Numbered from the stretch's first letter, positions 12,930 through 25,710 are shown. The stretch: DNA of 64,000 nucleotides from Takakia lepidozioides (GCA_030704615.1 CM060733.1:4030001-4094000), one strand, 5' to 3'. Made by a program: numbers and translations. Notes: generated by a model not told the origin, from the letters alone.

Positions 12930-13248
12930 TGACATTTTGTGGGTGTGCATATTGAGGACGAACAAGTACAAAGTGGTGTTCCATTTTGGGTGGACAAAGT
13001 GTTGAACATAACGCGACAAACGCGTGATGATGGCAAAATCCATATTATGTGGTACTAGTCGAAAACACCAAAAACAGCCTAAAAATGTAATTGTAGTGTC
13101 ACTACAATACAACAATTGTTTATATAGAACTTGGGTACTAAGTGATGATGGTGAAGACGACATTCCAGTGGACTCTGTATTTCATGGAGAAATACAGTTG
13201 GGACAAACCAAACCAAAATATGGCACAACAAAAAAACAGAGACGGTAA
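12930..13248 (+). pseudogene. Relic resembling a chromo/BAH-like module of plant transposon-associated proteins
   Basis: The first part reads VHIEDEQVQSGVPFWVDKVL, then DDGKIHIMWY and a stop. A shifted frame continues with NNCLYRTWVLSDDGEDDIPV and DSVFHGEIQLG. A run of the form GVPFWVxKVL...KIHxxWYW is typical of small beta-rich modules fused to transposon-type proteins in plants. That link is from memory of the pattern and is tentative. One frameshift lies between the halves, and no further domain is attached. Confidence 0.35.
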
Positions 13249-15985
13249 TTGTTATTCCAAAAACAAATATAAACATTTCAAAAATCATATGTTGCTTACG
13301 GATAATGATGTTGCCGACGAGCATCAAGTTACAAATTAGAATCAAAATTCATAGTTTCCGTTTGAAACTATAGAGACATTATACCTGTTCATAATGTTTT
13401 GAATACAAACATTAGGTTTTTAAATGATATCAAATTTTCTCTCCCAAATTGTTTGTATATTTGTGTTTCTGGTTTGACAAAACACGAATTAATGAATTGA
13501 ATAGACTTCATTTGTTTATTTTATCCCAATACTATTTATTATAATTATTTTAAATATTTACGTGTATATAAGTATATATATGACATATGTACGATATACA
13601 CACATGAGATCATTACAATGATAAAATTTCATGACATCATCATATATATATTGCACCGTATATATTATTTTGATTGAATCCATTTCATATGTATATCTTT
13701 TTTATGGTATGGAGATTAGATTTCATACAAGAAAATATTTTTAGTTGTACGTTTATTTCTGTTCATAGGCAAGTCCCAAGTATTACAAACTTGTAGATGT
13801 TGATATACTCAAACAATGAGCTTTCCGTCTAAGTTTCATTAAATAATATTTTTAAAAATTAAAATAAAACTAACATGCTGCATTAGCAGTATAAATATTG
13901 TACGTCCATTCTTGCACGACTTTTAGCTAAGATGCTGAGCTGTGAGTGAACTATTAGACGCTCTAAACTGACCACTACAATCATCACCACCTTTGCATCA
14001 GCCAACACATTGGCTCATTCCAAGCTACATATTGTACACTACCACTTTTGAAAACCTCACGGCAAATTGATCCACAGAGATCACCTAGAATGTATTTACA
14101 GTGCTCACAGATGTCATGCGGATTGTATTAAACGTTGAACTGCATAATCCGCGGCATCATATAGTGCAACTTTCATAACTTGATATTTATCTCCTTGATC
14201 GCATTTCAAAAATAATTTGGACAACGTCAAACAGTCTTCAAAATGTTCATAGGAGATGAAATCCATGGTTAGTTTCGCAGATGCGAACGCATAACAAATT
14301 TTCGAGCAAAAATAATGTAAGCTACACATATTAGTATGCATATGTTTTTGGCATCTCTATAGATAATCACATATACATTTCCGCAGCATACCTTACTTTA
14401 AATAACCATGTATTTGTCTTTCACTTGAATATACAGAACACTGACATCATGGGATTCCAATGGATCCATATCGACAGATTCTGAATTTGATGCGAACAAC
14501 CTGCTAGAAGAAGTATTGTTTCGCCCAATTTTTGAACGCGCTCCTATGTCTTTACACCTGTATGTATGAGAAAAATATATTAGTTACATCTATAAACGCG
14601 TATCATAATAATACACAAACCTTAGTATTCACTTGAGAAAAATATACATGCATAAAGAAAAAGTGTGCCTGTTTCATCCCGCAAAAAATTCAACATTGAT
14701 TTTTTCAAGTAGAACTTGAAAGATAACACTGGAGAAGTAGTAGATGGATCTGGATTGTCGCTCTTTCGAATACCCAATAATTTTTTCTTGTGTTTATTCA
14801 AGAAGTCGTTCAGAATGTCAACTGTGTTGGCAGGGAATATATGTCACAACGCTCCAGTTTCAGAAAGAACAATCGTTGTTAGAGTATGCACGATGATGTT
14901 AATCTGAAAGACAAACTTATATCAACAAACAATTCCAAAAACTGACCTTGCGAATAGTCATTTCCCTCTCTTTTTTCCTTGTAGAGTTAGGAGGGGAATA
15001 GTCACTTCCCCCTGGGAATAGCCATAATTATACTTCATGTAATCAAACATCATCGAGGCGTCCTGTTGAGGGAAACAGCTTGTCCGAGGAAGAAGATGAT
15101 GCATGTGTTTTGCTACTATCACTATCGGTGATTACATGTAACATCTCGGTCATAAAATGAACAATGCACGCATGCCAGTATGACAATTTTGAAATTTCAC
15201 AAATAGTGAGACACTCTATTTTTCAAACACCCACAACCAACCTATACATCATAGGATTGCGAAAACTATGGGACGGTTCATTGGTTTTTTTCTTAATCAT
15301 TAAACGTATTAGAGTAATAACATACAAGCTGAAATTACCACCACTTATGAAGATCCACTCGATGTTTGATATTTCTCTACCACGGCATTACCAACCTCGA
15401 CATGCAACATTCAAAGATAATAAAAAACCACAACATTTCCCAAAGTTGATAGACGGAAAAAATAAACGATCGAACGTATTTTGAGGAAACTCACATATAA
15501 CACGAGAGGGATATGAGGTGTTGGAATGTATGGGGGCACTTGAAGACGATTTTTTATTTCTATGCGGACGTTTTTTTTTACTTAAAATTAACTATATGCC
15601 GGAGCAAAAGAAAAAGGTGGTTGGAAGCTAGAAGAAGATAGAGATTTAGAGACAATTCCAGAGGAACCGAAGGCAAAAACCTCCCTCACCCTCAAACTGG
15701 TGGCCTTCTCACTAAGCTCTGTTGCAGGAAATGCGGAGCATCCCTTGTGGCCACAAAGCTCAAGTGGAGCCAAAAGTAAGGCCCACAGTGAAGTCCCTCA
15801 GTTATAAAGGGACCGACAGCCCTGTCCGTCCCACATCTCCAGCTTCCAGATCTTTCACGCGAAAATGCGTTATTCGTCCGCGTGATATCCGGCAGATAAT
15901 ATTTATCCGTTTATCTATTTTTTAAATCGAAAGTGGTGACCACAAGAAATAGTGGTCCGCATTTATTTTTTTGTTTATATGAGTA
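13249..15985. other. No firmly supported gene; possible short exon near 14440-14562
   Basis: On the plus strand around 14460-14560 the frame SISTDSEFDANNLLEEVLF leads to a GTATGT that would serve as a splice donor, and 14716-14907 is open. On the minus strand 14114-14341 is open. None is recognisable. They may be remnants of the same gene as the relic at 12.9-13.2 kb. Confidence 0.3.
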
Positions 15986-15989
15986 CCGA

Positions 15990-16515
15990 CATGGCACCGT
16001 TGGCTCGTCCCAATTTCTAACCAAAAATGTAAGAGCCCGCGAAATTGGGGATCGCCAGCGATGGCGGTCCCCATATCGCGGCCTACATTCTTTTAAACAA
16101 ATATATATAATAAAACAAAGCCTCCCGGAGTATATGGGTTTAAATTTTATTTATATATTTTTTTAGTTAATTTGGGTTAATTTTGATTTTATTTGGGTTT
16201 TATTTGTTTTCTTTAAATATTTTTTTAATAATGTTAAACGTTGACTTGCCCTAATTTCCAACAAAACAGCTCTCAGCCATCAAAAGTCAAAGACTGCCAG
16301 CGCCGGTGCTCCCCAATTTGCCACCGACATCGTTTTTTTTTTATCTATATAATAAAATAAAGCCTCCGGACGTATAAAGGTTTTTTTTTTTCGCTTAAAT
16401 AATATTTTAATAAAGTTAAACGTTGGCTCGCCCAAATTTCTAACAAAGAAGCTCTGAGCCAGTGAAATTCGGGACCGCCAGAACTGGTAGTCCCGATTTC
16501 GCGGTCTACTACATA
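15990..16515. repeat. Three tandem units (about 180-240 bp) with a central GGGACCGCC/GGCGGTCCC-type palindrome
   Basis: Each unit begins GTTGGCTCGCCC-AATTTCTAAC (near 16000, 16242 and 16425). It continues with an imperfect palindrome of the form GGGACCGCCAG...CTGGTAGTCCC, then a TATATAATAAAA-CAAAGCCTCC segment. The third unit is the best preserved. No coding capacity is visible. Confidence 0.6.
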
Positions 16516-18180
16516 AATGAAACATAATTTCGAATCCATGTTGGCCTTGTGAACATGTAATATCTCAAACTAGTCTCTATGGAGATAAGTCTCTATTATG
16601 AAATACATCGTTAGGTTGTGACCGATCGTGCCTTGGAGAACTTCGCTGGTCATTTAAAGTGACATGTAATCTGCCGAAGCGAGTAGGTCGTATATCTTCT
16701 CGATCTGACCTTGTACAGACACGCCTAAGGCTTCCAATACTAAAGCTCGATTTCCTTTCAGGAGCGCGAGGCCGTCGGGTAAAGTAATTCCATTTTTAAG
16801 AGCCACAACCAAATTTTGTTGACATGCTTAGTATTAGCTGTGATTGGATAGTATAATATTTGCCTAACGGTATATTCATCTCGTAGAAGCTCTTATGGAC
16901 ACGGTAAAGTGCTTGTTCTTTTGAAGTTTGGCATATCCGTGTCGTTGTCAAAGCGGATCAAAATAAGGTATGGTGAGGCGGGTAGACCTGAGTCAGGATT
17001 GTAACATCCATGATCTATACAGACTATAATTGAAGTGCTTGTCAATTTTTTCCCAAAACACTCGATGTCTTCCAGGCTTCAGTGCAGGTTTATATACCCT
17101 TCACCATATGATTATTTTAAAGATTTGACTTGAGAACCTCAAGTAAAAACTTCATAAAGTGAACCTTCCTAGGTTTGACATATTCTCCACAATATGACTT
17201 TCTCAAACATCTGACCTACTCTCCATAATTTGAATATCTTATAGGTTTGACTTGAGAGCCTCAAGTCAAACTTCCTTAAGTCAAACTTCTTAGAAACCTT
17301 CCTAATTATTTTGAAAACTTCTAAGGAACTTTCCTCCTCTAGTTAGAACCTTCTAGATTCTACAAACACGCCTGGTGCGCTAAGAAGAATCCAGTACCAG
17401 AAGATGGTTAGGTCATTCTCTGTATTGGCAAAGACCCTCCCTTAGGGTGTCGAGCTTCCATAGAATATTTGAGCGAAGACTTGAAGTTTCTTAGGGCCAT
17501 TGGGAAGCAAAACTAAACGAAGACGAAGATAATCAAGTGGTCACAGTGCCGAAAAACCTCCGCGTATACAAACTTGACACTCTTAAAGAGGAAGAAATGG
17601 AGAAAGAGAAAAAATGTCGAAGATGCTAGAAGTAGCGGGAAACACCTCTGGTAGATATACAGCTGTATTAATTAGAGACGGCCCAAAGAAATCCCGTTAG
17701 AGATTGAGCATGGATTAGAAGGAAATAAAAGAGGACGGGTGAAGAACAAATGGGATGAACAATCCTTGGAGGGATGACCAAAAGCCTCAAAATAACAGTA
17801 CTGCATATCAAAAGAAAGCTTTGAGAGAGTGAATGTTCAATGAAAGAATAAGCAACAAAGCAAAGCTAGTATTAGCGAAGAAATTCGGTAAGAAATCGAG
17901 GGAGGGAGACGAAGCGACCGTTGAAAGCATCCCCGCATACCAGGGAGCTCCGCCAATCGGAAAATATATATATATATATATATATAAACAGAATATTTTT
18001 TAAATAATGTTTTTCATTTGAACCTGGTAGATACTGAAGCAATCTGATGCTTCAGTATATACAGTAAGGTAAATTGCTAACATGAAGGCAAGAAGAAATA
18101 CAAATAGGAAGCACAACCATGATTCACTAGCTGTAGGTCATGACTGATTGTTCTGAGCGGACTGAGTGCTTAGACATATC
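16516..18180. other. No supported gene; (AT)n near 17966-17985
   Basis: Apart from a palindrome pair at 17.1-17.3 kb and a short AT microsatellite, nothing can be supported here. Confidence 0.4.
17125..17269. repeat. Two copies of TTGACTTGAG...CTCAAGTCAA palindrome
   Basis: At 17247-17269 two perfect 10-bp arms flank a 3-bp centre. The copy at 17125-17147 has one altered arm. The flanking bases (tctccaca/tctccata) are also similar, so this is a roughly 120-bp tandem duplication. Confidence 0.6.
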
Positions 18181-18422
18181 CAACTCTTCTATCTTGGAGT
18201 TTCCACCTCGGATAGCGAAGGGATGGGTGAGTAAAAGCCGTTCGACAGTCCCCCAACACCCAAAAAAAAAACCAGGGAAAAAATAAAAATCCACACCGAA
18301 TTCAATGCAAAATAGTAGGTCACCCCTGGAGGTCGCATTAAAACAACCCCAGGGCGTCGTCTGTTGTCACCCTTGCGCGTCGCATGCAACAACCTTTGTC
18401 GTCGCCAACGCTGATTCCCACA

Positions 18423-18632
18423 GACGGGTTTTTTGTAGGGGGTCGCTAGCACCGACGGCATGGCGTGGCCCCATGTTGGGGGTTTGTGTGGTCGGGGTTG
18501 CCAGAGCCGACGGCGGGGCGTGACCCACTGCGACGGGTTTTTTGGCAGGGGGTCGCTGCTCCTGACAGCGGGGCGTGGCCCTTGCGACGGGGTTTTTGGC
18601 AGGGGGTCCCTGTGGTGGGGGCAATGGCAGCA
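18423..18632. repeat. GC-rich tandem repeat, about 54-bp unit
   Basis: Four diverged units begin GACGGGTTTTTTGGCAGG and contain GGTCGCTG and GGCGTGGCCC. The units starting at 18532 and 18586 are 54 bp apart and nearly identical. Long open frames across it on both strands are a by-product of the repeat. Confidence 0.7.
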
Positions 18633-19115
18633 AATAAGAAAGGGGGCTAAAGCACCCTTGAGTGCCGAAGGCAGTTAAGGAGGCGGTGACGCTCATTAGG
18701 TGGAGCCCCGCAACCGGTGGTGGGGGCTCCACGAGGGGTGGTGGTAGCATAGGGAGTCGTAGACCATGAGGCTGAGTCATGGGAGTCATGGGGAGTCTTG
18801 GGACTCACCACGGTCCATTGGGGGCGTGGTGGGTGGGACAAGACTCACCACTGGGACGATCGAGGGTCTAAGTGGTGGTGCACCAGATTTGGACCGTGCT
18901 ACTTGTGGAACCCCCTGCAGACACCTACAGAAGTATATATAGGGAGTAGTAACCCCGAGAACGGTGCAAGCCCATTGGTGACCAAAAACTAGTGAGTAAG
19001 CGTGCGAGCCGGAAAGCGACCAAGGTGTGGGGAGCTGTTCCGGACTGCCATCTACCAAAGGGAATTTCCACTGAGCCCGCAGGTCGAGGGTCGAGTGGGA
19101 GTGTGAGGGGGACCG
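18633..19115. other. Possible transposon remnant abutting the mTERF fragment
   Basis: The segment is G-rich on the plus strand and has a TATA-like AGTATATATAGGG near 18932. It ends where the mTERF reading frame stops. It may be the edge of an inserted LTR-like element, but no matching partner repeat or primer site is visible here. Confidence 0.3.
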
Positions 19116-19787
19116 TTATGCCCCAGTGTGCTCTCTCTGTACGCCACAGCTCTCCAGAAATGCAATCTTATGCAGCATACCTTGAAGGCTGTGATCACGG
19201 ATGTAAGGAAGAACCTTGCCGATCTCCTCATCCTTAACACCAATGTCCTTCACGAACTCCACCTTCCGTTCAAGATTCAGCTCGACGCTGTGACCGAACA
19301 ATGTAGGCACAGACGTGATCAGCTTAGCCAAGTTCTTCTTCTCAACTCCCGCAGCCTCTAGAAATGCCAGTTTTTGTGTCATATTCCCCACACTGTACCT
19401 TTGGATGCGTGGTAGAACTTTGTCAATAGCTTCCTCCCTTACACCAAAACTTCTTAAGAGCTCGATCTTAGGCTTGAGGCGCTCGGCCTGATCTGCGGTG
19501 GAGCTAAACAATGCAACTGCCGCCGAGCCCATCAGGCCCAAACCTCCTCTCCCTACACTCCTCGCCTTTCTGTCTTTTCCATCACCATAACCACTTGTGC
19601 GGACATCGGAACTGCAACCACCCTCTTTCTTCCCGCACATGAAAGCATCAATCTTCACTCCAGGAGGAATCTGATAGCCCGAAGTGGACAGCTGCCGCGA
19701 CCAGGCCGAGAGCCTCCAGCCCTTTCCCGACATAGCAAACTGTAGTCCCTCATTCCTCAACAGAACACACCTGATCAACAGATCCAT
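19116..19787 (-). CDS. mTERF-domain protein, N-terminal part, truncated
   Basis: The minus-strand frame starts best at the ATG at 19787 (MDLLIRCVLLRNEG). A Ser/Arg-rich, acid-poor leader suggests an organelle-targeting peptide. After about 110 residues it enters mTERF repeats with the alternating pattern LLRSFGVREEAIDKVLPRI, LAFLEAAGVEKKNLAKLI and VEFVKDIGVKDEEIGKVLPY. The family binds nucleic acid in plastids or mitochondria and affects transcription and splicing there. The frame ends after about 224 codons, whereas plant mTERFs usually run 300-600 residues with more repeats. The sequence past the stop is unrelated repeat DNA, so the 3' half appears lost. No internal lesion is visible. Confidence 0.8.
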   Translation of the reverse strand: MDLLIRCVLLRNEGLQFAMSGKGWRLSAWSRQLSTSGYQIPPGVKIDAFMCGKKEGGCSSDVRTSGYGDGKDRKARSVGRGGLGLMGSAAVALFSSTADQAERLKPKIELLRSFGVREEAIDKVLPRIQRYSVGNMTQKLAFLEAAGVEKKNLAKLITSVPTLFGHSVELNLERKVEFVKDIGVKDEEIGKVLPYIRDHSLQGMLHKIAFLESCGVQREHTGA

Positions 19788-20287
19788 GGTGAGATCGATC
19801 ACTTCCAGTAGGAAAGATGCTTACTCTCCTCACAAATCTTCTCTTCGTCCACAGTCCTACAATCAATCCCTCACCAAGAATGAGTTCCTACCCTAACCCT
19901 AACCAATACTGATTCAAGCATATGAGAAACTTAACAACTGGATGATGACACCTAAGTGGAGATATACAGCATGGAAGGAATTGGATGTCCCAAGCTGAAC
20001 AAGTTCAATTCAGGGAAGTGTGTTGATCTTGCTCATTCAATGCTCCCTTTCCCTTCTTGCGGTGATCCGGACACTTAATGGCGTAAAATCTGATCTTCTT
20101 CTATCAGTGTGTATGTACAAAGGTCTGACCACTGTTATGTACAAATCGCTTGCGATTGTCAATTGTGAGATACACAGTTTGTCCAATAAAGCGCAGCCGA
20201 AGCTCCGAGTTTGGGAGTTAGGCGCGTGCATCAAAGCAAGTAACTATGACGTGAATGGGAGTTTACCGAAGTGAGGTACGTGACACT

Positions 20288-20510
20288 TGGTATCAGAGCT
20301 TAGAGTTCAGTACGTGATCGTTGTCACCGAAGCGGCAAATGGAAGAGACGATTTATGCTTCTGAAAGGGAGGTCGCGAGACTGGACATTCTTCAGTCTCG
20401 CCAACACCAGTTCAAGCTACTCTTGTTTCCAGTTTCCAGTACTCCAGTCCAGTTCCCAGTACTCCAGTCTAGTTTTCAGCATTCTAGTATTCAAGTTGTG
20501 TTCCAATAAC
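20288..20510 (+). mobile_element. LTR-retrotransposon remnant: primer-binding site and start of gag
   Basis: TGGTATCAGAGC at 20288-20299 is complementary to the 3' end of initiator tRNA-Met, the usual minus-strand primer of plant LTR retrotransposons. It follows a segment ending TACGTGACA that would be the 3' edge of a 5' LTR. An ATG at 20339 opens METIYASEREVARLDIL-like sequence (exact start MEETIYASE), resembling the beginning of gag. After about 25 codons it turns into CCAGTACTCCAGT repeats. No protease, reverse transcriptase, integrase or partner LTR is visible in the window, so this is a stub. Confidence 0.55.
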
Positions 20511-20836
20511 TTGTACTCTTGTTCATTGTTATAAAGATCGTTTTGATTCTTATTTACTCATCGTGCATTCAGCCACGCCGACCTTGACTTCTTGTCTAGT
20601 CTTGTACCTCTAGTCTGATCTCTTGTTTGTGTTCAGTCATGTTCTCATCCTTGACACCCTCTGTTCTCTCTTTTATCTTATCCAGTAGGTTCATACAGGT
20701 GATAGTAAATTGTCAAATTTAATAATTTGCATTGCGATGAAATATCGCAGACCAACAGTTGGCTGCGTCGACAGAACGGCGAGTCCAGATGCGAAGCGAG
20801 GGATAGGCTTCATTGAAAATGCGGATTTAGTTGGAG

Positions 20837-21004
20837 ATGGCTCCAAAGTTCAATGATCCAGTGACTAGGTCAAAGACCCACAGAGGCTCCACCATTAGGA
20901 TTCTCGCCGGGAAGACAGCAGGCTTCCTATACGACGGTTTAAAGCAGAACGACATTTTGGAGCTGGTTTTCAGCTCTGATAAACATGTAAATTTGCAAAG
21001 ATGA
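20837..21004 (+). other. Short open frame of unknown nature
   Basis: A 55-codon frame begins MAPKFNDPVTRSKTHRG and contains ILAGKTAGFLYDGLKQ. Composition and regularity look protein-like, but I recognise no family. It may be more of the retroelement remnant or a captured exon. Confidence 0.25.
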
Positions 21005-24000
21005 TAAGAGTATCTAGCTTGAATTTCCTATCAAGTTGATAGGAATTTTTTGCTAAGAGTTTGTTGTGGCACCAAATTACAAGGCCAAAAGCACTTGCAG
21101 CGCCTATTTAATTATTTAATTATTTTTTTATTAGCCCAAGAAGAGCAAAATTTTGCCTTGGAGGACACTCAAGGAATATTCATTAATCCGTGGATGACAT
21201 CACCAAATTCCATCCCATACAAGAAATTTTTCATTTCATCTACGAAATTTTTCATCCAAGACTTGGCATATTCTGCATTATATTATTTTATTGGGACCGT
21301 CGTATTAGATCTGATTAGTTTATTATTTTTATTGGTTAGTTTATTTATTATTTCACATTAGCCTAGAGTAGTATAAAAAACTGGCAATGCCCCCTTGCTT
21401 ATCACCTTTTGCCTTAACTTTGCTTTGAGTTATTGCTTTGTTCATCTCGCCTTTAGTCTAGTTTGCTTGAGGAAGGCTAGGTCCTAGAGGGTAGAGCTCG
21501 GCCCCTTTAGTATTAAAAGAACATGGTAGTTCAAACTAGAAGGAAATCATACCGTAGCTTTTTTGTTACGTGCTGGTCATCGAACCATTTTCATTTTATA
21601 AAGTTGGAGTCTAGTTTTCATTACAGGCGTGTGGATTGGTGACTTGGAGACGAGTAGGGAGCCGGGGGTGGACCAAATCGGTGGCATGTCATGCGGTGAA
21701 TATTCTTTATTTTCCTCGTCTAGTGTCATTCTCAATATTCTTCTGTCTTCATCCCCGTAAGTAGCCCTATGGAATTTCCGCAGACTGCACTGATCTTCAA
21801 CATAGCAATGCGGTGTGCATTTCCACAATTTGACCTGACCTTATGTCACCCCGTAGCTCCGTGCGGAATTGTGACTGCGTCCGATGTTATTCTGTTCCTT
21901 TGGATTTCCTTCGAGTTTCCTTCGAGAGCAGAATTTTCGTGAAATATTTTTGAAAATTGATTATAATTCATGAACTGCTCACAACATTTAGTGCTTAAGC
22001 TCATACGTTGTTTTTTTTTTAAAAACTTGGAATTCTTTATGTAAGTACATCCCTCCAATGATGAGATTCGAGCCTTGGGGGACATGTTGGAGGAACCCAG
22101 GGCTCGTGAGGAATTGCTCAAACTCCTCATGCTTTATGATGAAGAGGAGGGCGGTAGTGGTAAGAAGGAGAGTGGTGGTGGTGTCATGTTTCAATATCCA
22201 CTTGGTCAATAATGCTTGATATTCGTTGCGCAAGTGAAATATCCAATAAGATGAGAGTTCTTTTTCATTCAATAACAACCATCTTTAAAAAGATCTAGAT
22301 GATGGTGACAAGACATCCGTTTGTGGCTTGAGTGTTTTAGTCAATTCCACGTCATCCTCCACATTTTTGAGCATGTACACATCCGTGCAACATAGCAATA
22401 AGTTATGCTGCAATCTCTTGTGTAAGCTAAGAATGTTCTTCGACTTAGAAATATAATATAATATAATATTAAAAAACTAGTGCAAGATTATGATATTTCA
22501 TATAATCTTGGAGTTTTCCCGAAGCAACCACCAAATGTCATAATCGCGGAAACATCATCAATCGACAAATTCAAGCTTATTTGATATTCTTGGAGAGTGA
22601 ATAATACAAAGTCATATTTGATCGGTATACGAAGTATGAATCCAAAAAAAAAAAACCCCCCTCTGAATCTCACAAGTTCACCGAGTTCACCGAGTTCGAC
22701 TCTGTGTCCACTACAGTCCCATCATTTTTCGAAACGATTACAAAAGAATGAATCTGAAAACGACAAACTCACAAATAGTCATAGAGGGAAAAATTTAAAA
22801 AAACAATAAGAATAAGAATAACAACCCCAAGACGTCGCTCCAGAAAAATAATTTTCTTTTTCTTTTTTTCTTTACACGTTGTTTTTTGAAGCAACGCCTG
22901 AGGCTGCTTGTCATGGAAAAAAAACGATAAAGCACAAATACATATATGCATCTACATAAAGTGCTTGTGGACATGTATATATAGGTCTCATATAGGTGGT
23001 GATAGTCGGTGTATAGAGACTATGGAATGATATATGCCCACTCTCTCTTTAAAAACTGAAAGTCCAGTGTGTCGAAACTTAAACTTTACTTAATAAATAA
23101 ACAATAATTTATATTCAATTTTTAATTTTAAAATATAATTCCCGGTGAGGCTTTAAGTAACGGAAGAACGATTGTCCATTTCATCTATTTTACAACATCC
23201 ATTTTTATTTTCAGTCCAGTTTGATAACTTGTCCAAACTTTTATCAAATGACAATTTAGAAACATGTTCATGTGATTGATCTTGGATTTTATCTACAACA
23301 CTACTATTATGGTTGCACAAATGGACGTAATGTGACGTTGACATGTTAGCGTCACATCCAAAACGGACGTTATTTCTGGTATTTTTTTTTTTTTAGTTTA
23401 ACTATTTATGTTTTATCTTACGTATCGAAGTGACAGCAGCATATGTGAACCGTGGAGTGGATTTTACTGTAATATCTTATTAATCTAAATTAGTAATTTA
23501 GCTACGACCGCCGAGATTTGGCGGAGCTTGAATATTTTGTTTTTGTTTTTGTGTTTTTTTTAATATATTTTTTATATGATTAGGGGGATTGTTGCCTTGA
23601 TTAACTTTATTGTAACTTATTGTGGGGAAAAAAAATTAAAACCCCTGGTACATCATGAGGCACACAAATTGTGATCAGTGTTCTACGAACTTTTTCTCTT
23701 TATGTTGATGAGCTTGCCTATGAAACCAAACATGGACCTCATCCCAAGAACCAGACCACGTAAATACCAAATTAAAGAACTGTTTGCAATCTGCTATCCT
23801 CTCTAAGACTTGTCCGAGTAAAGCAATGGGCTCTAGAAGTTCCCAAAAAAACACCATTGACTTTTCTTAAATCATAAAGATTTTATTCATAATTAAGCCG
23901 CGAGGCTTTCGAGGATGTTTTGAGATGCTTCTAATTCACGTCACGCTCGAACTCAGGGGGAAAGAGTGGAGGGAGACACGGAGGTCTCGCTAAGCTGGTG

Positions 24001-25680
24001 GAGGGAGGTCGGTCCATATGCATTGATCTTCCGATGGGCTGGTACAGATGAGGCTTTGGAGTCCCCATGAGTTTTGAAAGGCAGCGTGGATCGTTGCTGC
24101 ATTCCTGCCATCCCTGTTAATGTCTACACATGTTTTCACCCATGCTTTTCTAGACTCAGTCTGCAGATCATAGAAAATACTCGTCAAGAGAGCAAAGATC
24201 GTGGATGTTTGACCTAAGAACGTGTTCTTACATCGCAGTTTTCACAGATGTCATAAGTTAGCTGCTGTAAGGGTTTCAAAAACTGAGCAGTTGATTGCCC
24301 TGTTTTTTGAGATATGATTGTAGTTCAAAAGAATGTCAGTTGTTGTTAAGAGTCTTGAATTCCAGTGACTGTAGAATGCCTTTATCAGGGGTCAGATTTT
24401 GGCAGGTGCTTGACAGTAGATAAGGCTATGTTCTATTGATTCCAAGATGGCAGAGAAACAGCAAGCACAGAGGACACTTCCTTGAAACTGCAATCATTCT
24501 CCAACCTTTAGTACCCTGTAGACTATCTGCCAAAGGAAGGCTGCATCTAGCAGGTTTGGTTTTGATCCAAACTGATCACCAAATGGTGTTCCATTTTTCG
24601 AGCTCCATCTTTATTCCCATTTTTTAGTCATAGGTTGCTTGACTGCCAAAGCCATATAATCCTTCTTTGTTGTGTAAGTAAAAAAGGGGTCTGGTACATT
24701 AGTGAAACTCTAGAATCACTCTTGGGGATCTATTTCTAGCTCAGCCAAATAGTACCAGACATTGGAGAATGACGATGGCAAAGCTATAGGGAAGTACCCA
24801 ACGGTTGCCTCACCTCTCTCCACCGTCCTACAGGCCATTTTCTTCCTCTCTACTTGTCTGCTTTATTCTTCTTCTTCATCCTTATGCTCTCAGCTTTCTT
24901 TTGATATGTCTTTCGATATGTTTGCCTCATTCTAAGATCATTCATGACAGTTCATCCTTCCTCCTCCACCCTCCTTTCATCTCCTTCAGACCTTTGTTGT
25001 ATACCTAATCGTTCATTTAACGTCGTCTTTATTTAATATGTCCCATTCTAGTTTCCCGCTACTTCTAGCACCTTCCCCCCCTCTTTCATTCTCTGCGGTA
25101 TTCAGCTTAGTTCTTTGCGCGCTCTTAGGGAGTTGTTTCATCGTTTATTAGTGATTAGTTAAACTGGTAGTGTACTGTTTCATTGATTCTTCGTATTTCT
25201 CAAAGCCACCAGCTTTCTTCATGGCCCCTAGAAGCAGTAAACCACGGTTCAAGGAACTCGTGGAGACGAGGATTCCTAAAAACATCTTCATGTCAATGCA
25301 AAGACAATTTCAATCATCCTCTGGGACGGGGTTTTTTATTGCGTATCAAGCCCGGTTTAAGGTTGGGCTGTTTGTAAGATGCCCCCCCTCCCCCTCTCCT
25401 TTTTTTTTTCTCATTCAATCCACTCTCTCCACCCCAACCACTTCTCAAAATTCCAAGATTGAATTCAGCTGCATTCAATGTTCTAAACTCGGCACCACCA
25501 TCTGAGGACTACGTGGAGAAACCCATTCTAAACGAGGACAACCTTGACAAAGACTATCATATTTTTTAATTAGCTGCTATCGATGAAATTTGACGGTCGT
25601 GGCTATAAATATTTTTTAATTACATCCCGACTATTAAACATTGGCAGGTGCTTGAATGTTTTTTTGATAATCTGTGACCG
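21005..25680. other. No supported gene
   Basis: Several minus-strand frames (21577-21828, 21846-22278, 23990-24187) are open but unrecognised, lie in conflicting frames and have no clear splice structure. A run GTTCACCGAGTTCACCGAG sits near 22678, and A/T homopolymers occur at about 22650 and 23385. Confidence 0.4.
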
Positions 25681-25683
25681 TGG

Positions 25684-25710
25684 TTTTTTTTTTTTTTTTT
25701 TTTTTTTTTA
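25684..25710. repeat. Oligo-T tract
   Basis: About 26 T residues, followed by TTTTATTTTATTTTA. Confidence 0.85.

Noticed and set aside
18189-18841. Several long overlapping frames at 18.2-18.8 kb
   Set aside because: They follow from a GC-rich 54-bp tandem repeat with few stop codons; no frame is preferred.
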